64,000 nt of DNA from Symbiodinium natans (Eukaryota; Sar; Dinophyceae; Suessiales; Symbiodiniaceae): contig CAJNDS010002192.1 of the NCBI GenBank assembly GCA_905221605.1, positions 62,001 through 126,000 of the forward strand, in the 5' to 3' direction. The notes under the pieces are model-generated. The model did not search any database. It was not told where the DNA came from and was given only the letters and a program-made list of their open reading frames with translations. Below, piece by piece: positions 1-10,779 of the stretch. A program made the position numbers and the translations under genes. The number at the start of each line of letters is the position of its first letter. Within the stretch, counting starts at the first letter, position 1.

Positions 1-219
1 GGTTTAGGGTTTAGGGTTTAGGGTTTAGGGTTTAGGGTTTAGGGTTTAGGGTTTAGGGTTTAGGGTTTAGGGTTTAGGGTTTAGGGTTTAGGGTTTAGTG
101 TTTATGGTTTAGGGTTTAGGGTTTAGGGTTTAGGGTTTAGGGTTTAGGGTTTAGGGTTTAGGGTTTAGGGTTTAGGGTTTAGGGTTTAGGGTTTAGGGTT
201 TAGGGTTTAGGGTTTAGGG
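1..219 (+). repeat. Telomere-type TTTAGGG array at window start
   Basis: About 31 near-perfect copies of TTTAGGG, with one degenerate spot near 95-108. A left chromosome end should read CCCTAAA on this strand, so the orientation argues for an interstitial array or a window cut inside a longer contig. Confidence 0.95.
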
Positions 220-2284
220 GAGATGGGCATCCCGTTCCGTGGCTGAGACAATGCCATGGGCTGAAAGCGGTCGGCGGACGAGCGTTGACTGAAATTCTTC
301 ATGACGGCTTCCCGCATCCGGCGCTCGACGCTCGCTTGACCGGTGCTTGGCTGCTAGAATGCTTTTGCCAGACACTGTGCACAAATGAGCCGTAACTCTG
401 ACCAGATGCTGTGACGACCAGTGTGGTACATGGCAAGGTCTTATACTAGCTGCCAAGAAAGAGCTTTGACTCCAGCTCGCAAGAACGAGAAGGGGTTGCA
501 AGGGCCCAGCCCAAGAAGGGCCTGACAAGCCACAATCCTTCACCAACAGCCTCACCACCTGCAAGTTGCCTTGAAAACTTGCCTGCAGCATGCATGTGGC
601 ATCCATGCACCAGGGACACAAACCGAATTCGTCGACTTGGCTGGGGTGCCCGGCTTCTGGGTGTCAAGACCTGGCATGGGAAAGGCCTGAGGCAGCAGGG
701 ACATGCAGAGTTCAGCCCTAGAACACGGGGGGGTGTTCAAGAAGCTGAATTTCATTTTTATGTTTCGAGTGTAAAGGCTTCCTGAAGCTTATTGCTAACA
801 TAGACAAAGGGGACTACAAAGAGCTACTTCAGGGTTGAGGTTGGGGAAACAGATTGAGAAGACTTCCTTGGAAGGGGGGGGGGACATGACCGTTAGCAGT
901 GAATGGAAAGAGTCGCCGTGTTTGAGGCCCGGACTGCATTACCATGACCGATTTTGGTCGCGAAGGACGTAGGTTTCCATCAGGGGTCCCGCAAGTACAA
1001 GGCTGGTATGGCAGATCGGACGGCCTCGGCCCGCTGCGCGCATGCGGCAGCAGCACCTGCGCCCCGTGAACGGAAGGTAAGAACGCGAAGTCTTCAAGGC
1101 CAAGGTTTCCAAGAGGTTTGAGGATGGCAGGATGGAGAGACGTCAGGCGGACATCATCCCAAACCTGGTGCAGCCGCAGCCCCCGCCCCCCCCCCCCCCT
1201 ACCCCCCAAAACCTTTACGACACCTCCCCGACACCTCGAACCTTCCAATTCGACTCTGAACACAGCCCTTGCAAACAGAAAAGAGCAGCCCCCAAAGCAG
1301 GCCCTTTGGGCCCTTGGTGCATGGAAAATCACCGAGAGGCCTCAACCATGCGGCCGAAGCCACGAGCCGAGTCGCCGCGGTGCCCGCGCAGCGAGGGATC
1401 GCATGCCAAGCGTCGCTCCCCGTTGAAGCGCCGGGAAAGGGCTCTTTAGGGGGAAACTTTTTGGGAGGTGCTTCGGGGCTTCCGAAGAGGGGAGGGGGGA
1501 GGGGTTTTGAGCGGCATGCTCCCTAGGGGTTTGGCTTCTGGGCGCAAGATCCTCATGCGACTTGTGACGTACCCTCACCATGTGGTTCAGCGCCCGCTTC
1601 AAGCGAAAGCCGCAGCGAGTTTGACGACGAGGTGTAGCACAATCAAGCATTGCCCCCAGAATTCGGCATTAACGTCGACAGGCCCAACTGTTGCAACAAC
1701 CAAATCCATGAACAAAGTGGCTGAACTCAACTTTGAGCATCATCCAACCACTCACTCAACACAGCACGGCAAATTTTCGCCCACGCTCCGAGCTGTGGCA
1801 CTGCTGCGGGGAGGACAGCAGCAGGAGGTCTTTCGGGTTGAGGATTTGCTTGTTGAGAGACGCGAGAGGCAAACTTCGTGGTCCAAGTCGTACATCAAGA
1901 CGCTGCAGGCGCACAGCCAGTTCGTGACACAGGCCAGCACTGTCAAGCGTGCGTCAGGCCATCAGCATCTACCTCGTCTTCCGGTCAACATGAGTGCCAC
2001 TCGATGCGACCGCACAGCGGAAGTTCTCTACTACCGTACAACCACCAACTGAATCAACAATCAAATTCACCCCCCTAAAACCTAAACCCAAAGCCCAAAA
2101 CCCTTAAACCCTAAAACCTGATCCATCGAGAGGAGAAGAGCGTTTAGTAGCTTACCGGAGATAGAAGCGGGGCCACCCAGGCTCAACACACCAGGCCTAC
2201 AGGCTTGAAAGGCGCTTCAAAGCATTCCAGGCAGGTCTCTGAGGCTCTTGTTGCCACAACATGGGGCTTTTTGAGCTTTCAGAA
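220..2284. other. Unresolved segment, no supported gene
   Basis: Mostly unique GC-rich DNA with a poly-C run near 1186-1205. An open frame at 1468-2052 (plus, 194 codons) has no recognisable domain and no homology I can name, so it is not called as a gene. Degenerate CCCTAAA-like units occur at about 2074-2118. Confidence 0.5.
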
Positions 2285-2413
2285 CCACTATTTGCTTAAA
2301 AACCCTCAAAAACTAATGATCCCTATATTGCCCACATAAGGAATAATAGTTTGCATGTTGTTTTTTTTTTTTGGGGGGGGGGGGGGGGGTTCTTATTCAA
2401 AAAGTAGATAAGG
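2285..2413. mobile_element. Family C hairpin element (MITE-like), copy 1
   Basis: Inverted ends: left ACTATTTGCTTAAAAACC, right GGTTCTTATTCAAAAAGTAG. The copy at 39641-39728 has perfect versions of these ends. The middle carries a T12 run followed by a G18 run. No coding capacity. Confidence 0.7.
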
Positions 2414-2887
2414 CCAGGGCTCGGAGAACGTTTGCAAGGCGCGCCGCAGGACCCCTGGCCGAGCAGCTCTCGTGCCGAAAGGGTGTCTAAGCCCCTCAGC
2501 ACCAGGAGCACCCCTCAGGTGCTGCGACAAAAACGCCGTGTCTCAAATTTCCTGACCTTTCCGGCCTATGAACAGAAGACGAAGCCTGGCCAGGACGCTT
2601 TAAACCGTTTACGAGTGCACTGTATCTCTCGAGGAGCAACACCCGGCTATTGCTTTCTTGTGCATCTGCCGCGAATTGAGTGGCCGGGAGGCGCAAAGCC
2701 TAGAGAACCAGGGGGAGGGCAGGGAGAGGGGCGGGGGAGGCTCTCAAAAGGGCATGCCGTCACGACCGTTACTTTCCCCAAAGTTCCGCCCAGAGAAGCC
2801 TGAAGAGTTTCAAGCGGTGCAAGCAAGCTCGGAAATCCAGGAAGAAGAGCTTAACGCATCAAGGCCTGCGCCTCAAAAACCTGAAGC
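2414..2887. other. Unresolved segment
   Basis: No gene, RNA or repeat recognised. Overlapping open frames on both strands have no domain features. Confidence 0.4.
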
Positions 2888-2999
2888 CTTGGTAGCCCGG
2901 AAACCATATTCTGATAAGGGTACCCTTTCTTGGGTCACTAACTTTGTACGGGAACCTTGAACCAAACGAAAGGGAAAATGGTACCGCTGGGCGAGCAAG
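2888..2999. mobile_element. Family F hairpin element, copy 1
   Basis: Imperfect inverted ends (CTTGGTAGCCC left, GGGCGAGCAAG right). The interior (GATAAGGGTACC, a TTGGGT/ACCAAA core, GGTACC) matches the copy at 17629-17739. Confidence 0.6.
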
Positions 3000-3301
3000 A
3001 AGCTCACTTTCCACTCGGTACTCCATGGCCATTCAAAGCACCATGCAAAGCCCCAGAAAGCCCCCGAAAACCCCCTGGATGAGGACCTCACAAGCTTTCG
3101 AAAAGAGTTGGGGGATGTTTTGAGACTCTTTGAATGGTTGTTCAGCTCTAAACCGATGAAAACGCCCCATCCCAAAACCAGAAAGCAGCTGCCTCAAACG
3201 CCTGCTCGGGGCGGGTTGGGCAAGGGCGCAGGCCCACTGAGGCCTGGCGCAAGGCTTTCGGGGTTGGTGCCTCGCATGCACATCCTTTCCAAGACCCCCA
3301 A
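3000..3301. other. Unresolved segment
   Basis: Unique-looking sequence without a supported gene. Confidence 0.4.
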
Positions 3302-3333
3302 GCCCTAAGCCCTAAGCCCTAAACCCTAAACCC
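3302..3333 (-). repeat. Short telomere-type patch (CCCTAAG/CCCTAAA)
   Basis: Two CCCTAAG units followed by CCCTAAA units. Confidence 0.85.
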
Positions 3334-3483
3334 GGTGAAGGAATCCGGTTTGGGGGTTTGGGTCGTTCACGATCACTGGCCTGCTGCAAGATGAGATCAA
3401 AACAGAAGGAAGTCTGTGGCAGAAGACGAACCTTTCTTTGTTGAAAAAGCCCTCTCTACGTTAAATTTTGAAATTCTATTCTT

Positions 3484-3590
3484 TAGGATGTTCCCCCTTA
3501 TACTCACAGTCCTCAGTCCTTAAATAAGTGCTAGTATAAGGGGTACTATCATCCCCATTAAGGGCTGTTCGTAGAAGGGGGAACATCCCA
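3484..3590. mobile_element. Family A Mutator-like MITE, copy 1
   Basis: Ends resemble TGGGATGTTCCCCC and its complement, with a shared interior (CTTATACT..ACAGTCCT and AAGGGCTGTT). The flanking 10-mers TTCTATTCTT (3474-3483) and ATCCATCCTT (3591-3600) agree at 7 of 10 positions, as expected for an aged target duplication. Compare 34244-34344 and 53712-53808. Confidence 0.75.
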
Positions 3591-4288
3591 ATCCATCCTT
3601 CTCTTCTTTTTTCTGCTCATGCTAGGCGAGGAAGCCCTGCTTGGCCGCCAGGAGCCGAATGGTAAAGAAGAGGACCAGCACCTCTCAGTGGGGCACGGGG
3701 GCCAAAAGGTGACCCACCTTTACAGCAACCCCTTAAGGGGGACCCGGGACCCAATTACAGGAAAGCAACCCCTTAAGGGAACCCTATACAGGGCTGTGAG
3801 GCCTGGGTCAGAGGGTTATTCGGCAATGAGTTTGCCGGGGAGGGCCTAGCCGGGGCGTCTTTGGCGAGTTCGGAGGTATCGTTTCACTCACTCTTGTGCC
3901 CGACTTCAGAGCTTCAGGCATTGTGGCTCGCGGATCTTCATGGCTCCGAAGCTGCTGCGGCAGCCAGGTTCGCAGGTACCATACACTCATTGTGCATCTG
4001 GCTCCTAGGTGTGGTTTTCCCCCCCCTAACACCCTCCCGCATCTGTAGCTCCAAAACTCTAGACCCAAGAGTGCGCAAGATGTGACCTCAACTGTGAGAA
4101 CCGAAGCACTTCCGCAAAGTTTGCAGTCGCCATGCTAGGGGTACTAAGATGTCGGGGTCACTACGCATCCCACATCGAGGTCTAGTTTGCTTACGCGATC
4201 CCAATTACACGCGACACGCAGCCCTGGGCTTCTTTGGAGGCTCCTGGGAAGAACAGGTTCAACTGAGATGCTTTCCTCAGGGTTCCTC
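3591..4288. other. Unresolved segment with a short direct repeat
   Basis: AGCAACCCCTTAAGGG occurs twice (about 3724-3739 and 3764-3779), the first copy extending into the palindrome CCCCTTAAGGGG. No supported gene. Confidence 0.4.
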
Positions 4289-4322
4289 AAGGTTTAGGGT
4301 TTAGGGTTTAGGGTTTGGGGTT
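4289..4322 (+). repeat. Telomere-type patch
   Basis: Four TTTAGGG units passing into TTTGGGG. Confidence 0.85.
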
Positions 4323-4443
4323 TCCGAGCCCCCGCGCCACGGCCAGTGTCACGAGGATGGCGAAGCGGAAGGCGCCATCCTGGGCTTCGGCCATTTGCTT
4401 GAGGGCTTTTGAGGACTGGACTGGCAGTTCTTACTGTGGTACC

Positions 4444-4528
4444 ATTAGAATAGGTTTCAGGGGTTGTTAGAGTATATATCAGCATAGAGGGACCATAAGA
4501 ATCTTATTCGTACTTATTCCGACCCCTA
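4444..4528. mobile_element. Family D element, copy 1
   Basis: Shares TTAGAATAGG, AGAGGGACCATAAG and TTATTCCGACCCCT in order with 14046-14143 and 61295-61392. Noncoding. Confidence 0.7.
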
Positions 4529-5417
4529 CAGTAATTACATGGTCTGGAAGAACCAAAGCTCCAGTGGTTCTTGGAGGGATGGCTCTTGCCCAAGCAGTCT
4601 TCGTGTTCGACTTCACCCTCGAGCTTCAGAGTCTCAGGTCAGAATGGCGATCGCGCAGCAACAGCAAAAGCGTTTTCAGGGCTCCCGGTGTTAGGGGTAT
4701 TGAAGTTCAAAGCAAGATACTCACACAAACGGTCTCCAGTCTAGCCCGAATTCCTAAACCCCCAACTCTTTTTCTGATTAAGGACCAAAGCAGTCCCCAA
4801 AGTAGCCCCCAAATATCTACCCCCAGCGCCTTTTCGACTTGGCCTCCGACTGCCGATTCATAGCCGCTGAGCAAATTCATGCCCATAGCTCCTTCAGGCT
4901 TCGGAATCCAGGTTTAGGGTTTAGGCTTTAGGGTTTAGGGTTTAAGGTTTAGGGCTTAGGGTTTAGGGTTCCGGGTTTTGGGTTCAGAAGTGGGGTACCT
5001 TTGAGGCCTGGAGATTGGGGGTTGTCTGGGGCTCCCAGGTCCAGGGTTCTGCAAGTGCAGAGGCGCGCCCAGCAAAATGTGGGGAAGGGTGTCGTTGCGG
5101 CTACATCGTTGTGGACTTCTGCGACGACCTTGCATGGTCATCTGCGCTTCCTTCCCAGGATGGGCAGAGGTGTTGGGATCGAAAGCAATTTTTCAGTCAT
5201 CGAGTAACCGCCTGTGTCAGGACAAAAGTAGCTAGTCCTGGACATGCTGGTATTCACAACGCTTTGAGCCCGCGCATATAATGTATCCTCCTCGTCGTCG
5301 TCGTCGTAATGGTAGAAGCAATAGGGGTAGTATGCACCCCCTGGACTGGAACCTTCCCTTGGCTGCAAGCGAGTATTTGTGACGGACGACGTCCTATTGG
5401 AAGTAAGCAGTTGTCAC
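4529..5417. other. Unresolved segment with a telomere-type patch
   Basis: TTTAGGG-like units with substitutions lie at about 4911-4983. A CGT trinucleotide run lies near 5293-5308. The open frames here show no domain. Confidence 0.45.
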
Positions 5418-5592
5418 GAGTTGAGGCCTAAACCCTAAAAGGAATAGGTTAGGGTGGCTTTGCCGCCTTTTGTCGTCGTGGGGTGGGAGAAAGGTTTCAA
5501 ATAGAGGGCCTTCCACAATCGGGGCAGAGCTGCTCTTCGAACCTGATGAGGCTTTCGAGCCTCTGCTGCATCCTAACCTTCACAGCATCTAC
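5418..5592 (+). repeat. Dispersed repeat I, copy 1
   Basis: About 175 bp that match the reverse complement of 42682-42851. Shared blocks include GGCCTAAACCCTAAAAGGAA, GGTGGCTTTGCCGCC, CTTCCACAATCGGG, GCTGCTCTTCG and AACCTTCACAGCATCTAC. No long open frame is conserved between copies. Confidence 0.8.
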
Positions 5593-6054
5593 CTTACAAA
5601 CCTCAGGAGAATCATAAAACCCGAAGCCGTTTAGGGCTTGTACGGTTGACGAGGGTGGCTGGGATCTGAGGTCTACCTGTAGATGCTTGTCCAGACTGGA
5701 TTGACGGGGAGCAGGAGTGATCTTCTGACCCAGGCCCTAGCGTTTGGGGTGGTGGAGGGAAAGCGATGCAGGAACTCCTTTTCATTTTTGGTGTTTTCCC
5801 ATCATCCCTGACCTGCACCCGAAGCTCCTTGAAACCCGCGAAAGGAGGAATCCGATTGGGACAAGCTCCCCCGAAGACGAAAAACCTTTTAAGCCCTTGA
5901 GTCCCGAGTACCCCCGTGGTACACATTGTGGCTGAAACCCTGAGGCCTAGGGCCTAAAGCCCCTAATCTTAGTACCATGCAGCGTGGGGTTTCATTCGGA
6001 CTTCGGACAGCCGCCCCTAAAACCTCTGAGAGGCACCGGGACTTTTACCCTGGC
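5593..6054. other. Unresolved segment
   Basis: No feature recognised. Confidence 0.4.
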
Positions 6055-6083
6055 GGTTTAGGGTTTAGGGTTTAGGGTGTAGG
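6055..6083 (+). repeat. Telomere-type patch
   Basis: Three TTTAGGG units and one variant. Confidence 0.8.
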
Positions 6084-6280
6084 GAACAGCAAACAAACAT
6101 GTGCAATTTTGCAACGCAGAATGCTAGACTGCACACAAAAGTTTTGTGCGGAGAGGAACTGACGAAACCTGCGACTTTCATGGTCCCCCGCCCCCAAAAG
6201 CCTAGAAACCCGGAAAACTTTAACCTTAGGTCTGCCTGCCATCACGACCTTTGCAAATGGGACATACGCCCTTTTACAGC

Positions 6281-6354
6281 AAACCCTAAACCGCAAACCC
6301 TAAACCCTAAACCCTAAACCCCAAACCCCAAACCCCAAACCCCAAACCCCAAAC
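6281..6354 (-). repeat. CCCTAAA array passing into CCCCAAA
   Basis: About four CCCTAAA units are followed by about six CCCCAAA units, so the variant type is locally homogenised. Confidence 0.9.
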
Positions 6355-7378
6355 ACGCAGCTGCTGAAGCGCACACCGGGGCCTGGCACTAGACCGCCCG
6401 CGGCGATGGAAACGGAAGCGATGACCTGTGGGGCAAGGTTACGAAATCAATATATTCTAGTGCTGATGATATCGTTATATGAGCCTTAGATTGTTATATG
6501 CTTATATATATATATACTCATATCTTGTTAGATTGCTATATTGTTATTGTTAGAATACGCTTGCTTTGCAGTCTTCTTTCGGAGCACATGCACGGAGTCG
6601 TGGTGATCACAGTGTGAAACACTTTGTGCAACGCACGCAAGGAACAGATTTGTACTATGATACACCCAATTTCGGAGAGTTTTGTTGGAGGAGTTTTCAA
6701 ACGAATCGTTGTCAGTCAAGGCTGTCGGAAATGCAGCCCAAAGAATACGATGGATGCATTCAGACTTGTGGTTTTTCGCTTCGGCGAAGGTGATCCGGGC
6801 AGGAACTTCGTTTTTTGCGGTCATTGATTCGCTTGTGCAGTCCTGTGCTTGTACAAAAGAAAGTGCAGCATGCTTCCAGCAGATCTTAGCGAGGCTTAGG
6901 GCCGAATGTCTGATTCCAATCCGAGGCACGAGGCTCAACTCAAACTGTTCCACTCGCAGGCGTCTTGCCTTCAGGGTTTTGGAGCTTGGATTTGAGTTTG
7001 GGCCTTGGCTTGAAGTTTTGGGTTGGGGATTCTCAAGGCTTTTGGAAGGTTTTCGCGTCAGGCCAAGGGACTGTTCGACCATTTGGGGGCAAGATCGGGT
7101 GTCACGAAGGAGGAGAGACCCCAAACCTCAACCCACGAAGAACAAGCTTGGCAAGACTGATGCCCCAAAATCGAACTCTTCAAACCCTGCCGTTGCAGAA
7201 ACCCTAAACCCTAAACCCTAAACCCTAAAGACCAGCAACAACTCTGGGGACCCGAATTGCAGGATCATGAGCATGCACAGGACAAGCTGGGCGCGTGCAA
7301 TCTCTCTAGCCCGCCATGGCCTTGCCATGAGGACCCAAACGGTTTAGGGTTTAGGTTTTAGGGTTTAGGGTTTAGGGT
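6355..7378. other. Unresolved segment with AT-rich stretch
   Basis: 6440-6560 is distinctly AT-rich, with a TATATATATATA core. Open frames lie opposite each other (minus 6528-7124, plus 6682-7221) and neither has a domain, so no gene is called. Telomere-type patches sit at 7199-7228 (CCCTAAA) and 7340-7378 (TTTAGGG). Confidence 0.45.
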
Positions 7379-7455
7379 TACCTTATTGGGGTCCTTATTA
7401 TCGGGGAGGATCCTACAACACTTTGGGGGGGGGGGGGGGGTCTATATTAGGGGTC
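7379..7455. mobile_element. Family B element, copy 1 (ends eroded)
   Basis: Contains TACCTTATTGGGGTCC, GAGGATCCTA and TCTATATTAGGGGTCC, matching the reverse strand of 16830-16929. A G16 run fills the middle. It abuts the telomere-type patch at 7340-7378. Confidence 0.6.
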
Positions 7456-7476
7456 CATCATGATCGTAAGCCCCTA

Positions 7477-7606
7477 CACATGTGAAGTAGGGCTTATATT
7501 TCTTGCACCCCCAAAAAGGACACCCAATATATACACTCACCAATCTGAACAAGGAGCCTTATGTACACTCACCAAAAACAGTAATATAAACCCTGCCTCA
7601 TGTCAT
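7477..7606. mobile_element. Family H hairpin element, copy 1
   Basis: Ends read GTGAAGTAGGG and CCCTGCCTCATG. The interior GGACACCCAATATATACACT and CACTCACCAAAAACAGTAAT match the opposite strand of 56420-56553. Confidence 0.7.
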
Positions 7607-7718
7607 GCCAGGATCACAGCCCTGGCAACCCCCCGCGCACGCCCCCGCCTGAAGCGCCAGGTTCGTCGAAGCCTCGAAGTCCTCGCGAGCAGGATTCAGG
7701 GGGTCTCGGCTTGCTTGC

Positions 7719-7760
7719 TGGGTTTAGGGTTTAGGGTTTCGGGTTTCGGGTTTAGGGTGT
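7719..7760 (+). repeat. Telomere-type patch with TTTCGGG variants
   Basis: Units of TTTAGGG and TTTCGGG. Confidence 0.85.
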
Positions 7761-8119
7761 GAGGCTTGTGATGCACAACCCCAAGAACTTGACGGTTGAT
7801 AAGTTTAAGTTGGCGGGGAAAAGCGCCGCCCGCGTAGCCTATGTTCAAGGTCAACAGCTGCAAACGAGCAGTATGCTTAATGCAGATGCTGGAGGGGAAA
7901 AAAGCCTCGTCGTTTTGTTGGATCTGCCGGTCCTATCAAGTCTAAGCCAACCTCTTGCTTGGGAGTTTGGTGAAGCGCTTGCTTCCCACACAAAGGCAGG
8001 CGCGCTGCCAAACTCCGAAGCCGCAAGTAGAAGAACTTGCCACACAGCAAGGGGCTGGGACCGAAGCTGCACGTGAAGGCACCACCAAGGCAGACTTCCA
8101 GTAACGGACACCAACCGCG
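7761..8119. other. Unresolved segment
   Basis: Open on both strands without domains; no gene supported. Confidence 0.4.
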
Positions 8120-8195
8120 CAAACCCTAAACCCTAAACCCTAAACCCTAAACCCTAAACCCTAAACCCTAAACCCTAAACCCTAAACCCTAAACC
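8120..8195 (-). repeat. CCCTAAA array
   Basis: About eleven perfect CCCTAAA units. Confidence 0.95.
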
Positions 8196-8296
8196 GTTGT
8201 CGGCACGCCTCGATGTCTTGGAGGAGCGAGCTACACTGACGGGACAGCTCGCTGTAGGCCTGGCGATTGCATCGCTGGGTAGGCTACCGCTGCTGT

Positions 8297-8361
8297 AGGG
8301 TTTTGGGTTTTGGGTTTAGGGTTTAGGGTTTAGGGCTTAGGGTTTGGGGTTTGGGGTTTAC
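8297..8361 (+). repeat. Telomere-type patch (TTTTGGG, TTTAGGG, TTTGGGG)
   Basis: Three variant unit types follow one another in a short run. Confidence 0.85.
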
Positions 8362-8364
8362 CTA

Positions 8365-8740
8365 CCCTGAAGTGGCCGTGGTGGTTGAAGTGGCAGTTGG
8401 GGCAGCGGTGGTCGTGGTGGTTGTTGTTGGCTGTTCTTGGCTGCCGTTGGCTGTTGCCGTGGAATATGAGTTATAACAATAGCAAGCATACCCATAATAG
8501 CAACAATGATAGCAATCATCCTCCCAGTATGACCCACAAAAAACAATCGTATCAACAACAAGAACCAATATTAGCAGCAATCAGAATCGCAACCATAATA
8601 ACACCAATCATCACACCCGTAGTTCCAACAATAACAACACCAATATCGATGACGCTTCTTGTGATGACTGTTATTGTTGCTTGGGAGATTGTTTCTCACA
8701 TCATTGCTGTTCTCACTATTCTTCTGGTCGCCCTTTTTGT
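8365..8740. repeat. Degenerate trinucleotide (GGT/TTG then AAC/AAT) low-complexity region
   Basis: The first part is GGTGGTTG-like and the second is rich in ACAATA and CAACAA. Hydrophobic open frames appear on both strands, for example a run of I, V, L and T residues on plus 8560-8750. Such frames are expected from biased trinucleotides, so a membrane protein gene is not called. Confidence 0.5.
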
Positions 8741-9099
8741 AACCTCCCACCCCGCCCCCAATTTGCAAACACAACGCGCGCATGACGAGCTTGGGAAGAA
8801 TCGTGTGGCCCCTTCTTCTGGCGGCCGATGTTGAAGAGGGTGGGGGAACTTATCAAACCTGTCACTCAAACCCTCAGACCGATCCGAAAACCAAAATGTG
8901 CAATGGTAGCTAGAGGCCCAGATGTGAGTGTGACCACCCAAGGCCTTACTCGAAGACATGGCCGAGTTGGGAAGAGATGGGAAGGCTGGACGGGCACGAG
9001 GGATGCGGGGAGTTCATGCTCTTAAAGCTCTTTGCGCATGTTGCCTGTGCTATTTGTCCGCGGCAGGTCCGAAGCAGGTCGGAAGCAGTTTTTGCTTTT
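8741..9099. other. Unresolved segment
   Basis: No feature recognised. Confidence 0.4.
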
Positions 9100-9410
9100 G
9101 CTGACGCCGATGCCTGACTGCGAGCTCGCCAACGTCGCAGCTTTCAGAGGGGGACGTCGAGCCACAGAAGACGTGGATGAGTCTGTCTGCGACGCTGCCC
9201 AAGCGGTTCTTCTCATGGGCCAGGGTGCCTGCAGCCGCTGATCGCAGACGCAGAAGAGATGCTGCGCCAGATGGCAGGTTGGAGGACCGCCAGCTCAGAT
9301 GTGCAGCTAAAGCTGCGCGAGCTCCTCTCGATCAGCCAAAGCGGGAAAGGAACAGCGTGCAAGCCGCTTTGCTTCTAGATGGGCATACGTGTTCGATAAA
9401 GGGGTGGGGG
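9100..9410 (+). pseudogene. Possible coding fragment, function unknown
   Basis: Two plus-strand stretches look protein-like but lie in different frames. The first, about 9110-9240, includes the residues VDESVCDAAQAVLLMG. The second, about 9225-9368, includes LIADAEEMLRQMAGW and LKLRELLSISQ. The frame change coincides with TGCCTGCAG, which could be a splice acceptor. A gene broken by an intron or by decay fits equally well. No family is recognised. Confidence 0.2.
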
Positions 9411-9592
9411 AGGGGTTTGTTCATGGGGTTGAGGGAACCCAAACACTAGAAGCCGGAAGGCTCCGATGCCAAAGTCCTCGTGCCAAGGGGCGCGAGAGCG
9501 CAGTTGGATGCCTCCTCACTGCGTGTGCGTGGGCGCGGGCCTGGTTTTGAGGCAAGCAGGTCGCCTTGAAACGCCCTCCATCTCCTGCCTGA

Positions 9593-10360
9593 TCACGTCG
9601 CGTACTTGAATCCAAAGCTGTTGCAGCATCCAGGGCGGCAAATTTGATGGCCCCCATTGCAAAGGCCTCGATTCTCAAAGTGCTCCGCGTTCTCCTCAGC
9701 ATAGGACGATGCACTGCTACTATCCTGGTTCCGATGGCACAGCTCTTCAAGGCGAAGCCTTTGAGCCAGCTGAATGCAAAGCTTGCCTTGCGCTGCTTCT
9801 CTGCCGTCCATGGCCGCTCCTATCGTTGCTGGCTCAATGATGTGGTGGAGAGGGTTGTCGTTGAAATGGCCCAGCCCAAATCGGAGACCGCCCGAACACA
9901 TCGACGCGCGGTTCCTGTAGGGGCCCTTCTCCCCCCTCACGAGCTTCCAAAGATTGATTTTCTCCGTCTTGTACTTGTGGAAGACGAAGGTTCTTTCCAC
10001 AATTCCAACATCCATCTTCTCCCGACGAGCCCGATGATCAATCCTGCAAGAGTGTGGTGAAGGAAATCTTCGAAGGGATCCCCTGGCCAGCGCTTGTCAT
10101 GGAAGTCCGAAAACTCTATCGGGAAGACTAGCTGGCCACGATTCTCAACACACATGATGTGGTCAGCATCGCTGGCGACTGCGTGAAGAAGGTCCAGACA
10201 CCGGGTGCGGAATGCCTTGCCAAAGAGCTGCGAGTTCACCTCGGTCGGAAAGCTGCGCATTGCCGAGCCCCAGGCACAAAAGACATGCTCGCAAAAAGCT
10301 TGGCCCCGCTGCTTGCAGACCCTGAAGGCATAGCTCATAAGGCGTTTTGGATGCAGCAAC
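9593..10360 (-). CDS. Hypothetical protein fragment, two frames
   Basis: I do not recognise a family. The upstream part (10359 down to about 10045) contains residues such as HIMCVENRGQLVFPIEFSDF. The downstream part (about 10043 to 9593) contains VERTFVFHKYKTEKINLWKL and later LCIQLAQRLRLEELC. Both have balanced, non-repetitive composition unlike the shadow frames around them. The switch of frame falls at CTTGCAG|G (10050-10043), a good splice acceptor, with a possible GC donor about 45 bases upstream. A short intron or a frameshift would both explain it. No start codon is certain, and the gene may extend toward 10466. Any role is unknown. Confidence 0.4.
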
Positions 10361-10465
10361 TGATGGAGATCAACACCATCGGGGCAGCCCTTTGTCGATC
10401 AGCGCTTGCCTTGTCGTGGCACTGTCTGGTGGTAGCGCGCTGTAGTGTGGTGTGATGGATGCACC

Positions 10466-10720
10466 CTAGGTAAAGTGGATCGACGGATTCGATACCCAGC
10501 ATGGCCGGATGGCGCTCGATTGGACCACCTTGTCAGGATGTAGATGTTTCATCAAGGAGCGAAATTCTGCGCGGTTGACCCCAATCAGCTCCAAGAAGCG
10601 CACATGCAGCTCCTGGCGCACGGCTCGGATCTTGCCGGCCACTCGCTCTGCTTCTTGCTGCTGCGCATTTGTGTTCCTCGGCCTCGCGGAATCTGACGGT
10701 GTGGAATCTCGCCTGGCCAA
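10466..10720 (-). CDS. J-domain-like fragment (HPD motif)
   Basis: The frame encodes a basic/acidic helix (AERVAGKIRAVRQELHVRFL) followed by FRSLMKHLHPDK. The His-Pro-Asp tripeptide after a basic helix is the signature of DnaJ/Hsp40 J domains, which stimulate the ATPase of Hsp70 partners. Only about 45 residues around helix II and the HPD loop are visible. Helix III and any other DnaJ region are missing, so this is a single exon or a relic. It lies about 110 bp upstream of the unknown fragment at 9593-10360 on the same strand and could belong to the same gene. A chance HPD cannot be excluded. Confidence 0.4.
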   Translation of the reverse strand: MARRDSTPSDSARPRNTNAQQQEAERVAGKIRAVRQELHVRFLELIGVNRAEFRSLMKHLHPDKVVQSSAIRPCWVSNPSIHFT

Positions 10721-10779
10721 AACCAGGAACTCATGATCTGGCCCCGCCGTCCATCATCATAAACCCAATTCTGAAGAAC

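Noticed and set aside
1-219. True chromosome terminus at the window start
   Set aside because: The repeat orientation is opposite to that required for a 5' end.
6528-7221. Opposed 198- and 179-codon open frames
   Set aside because: They overlap each other, include AT-rich and telomere-type sequence at the ends, and have no domain.
8385-8834. Possible small membrane protein
   Set aside because: Hydrophobic stretches occur on both strands because of AAC/AAT-type trinucleotide bias.
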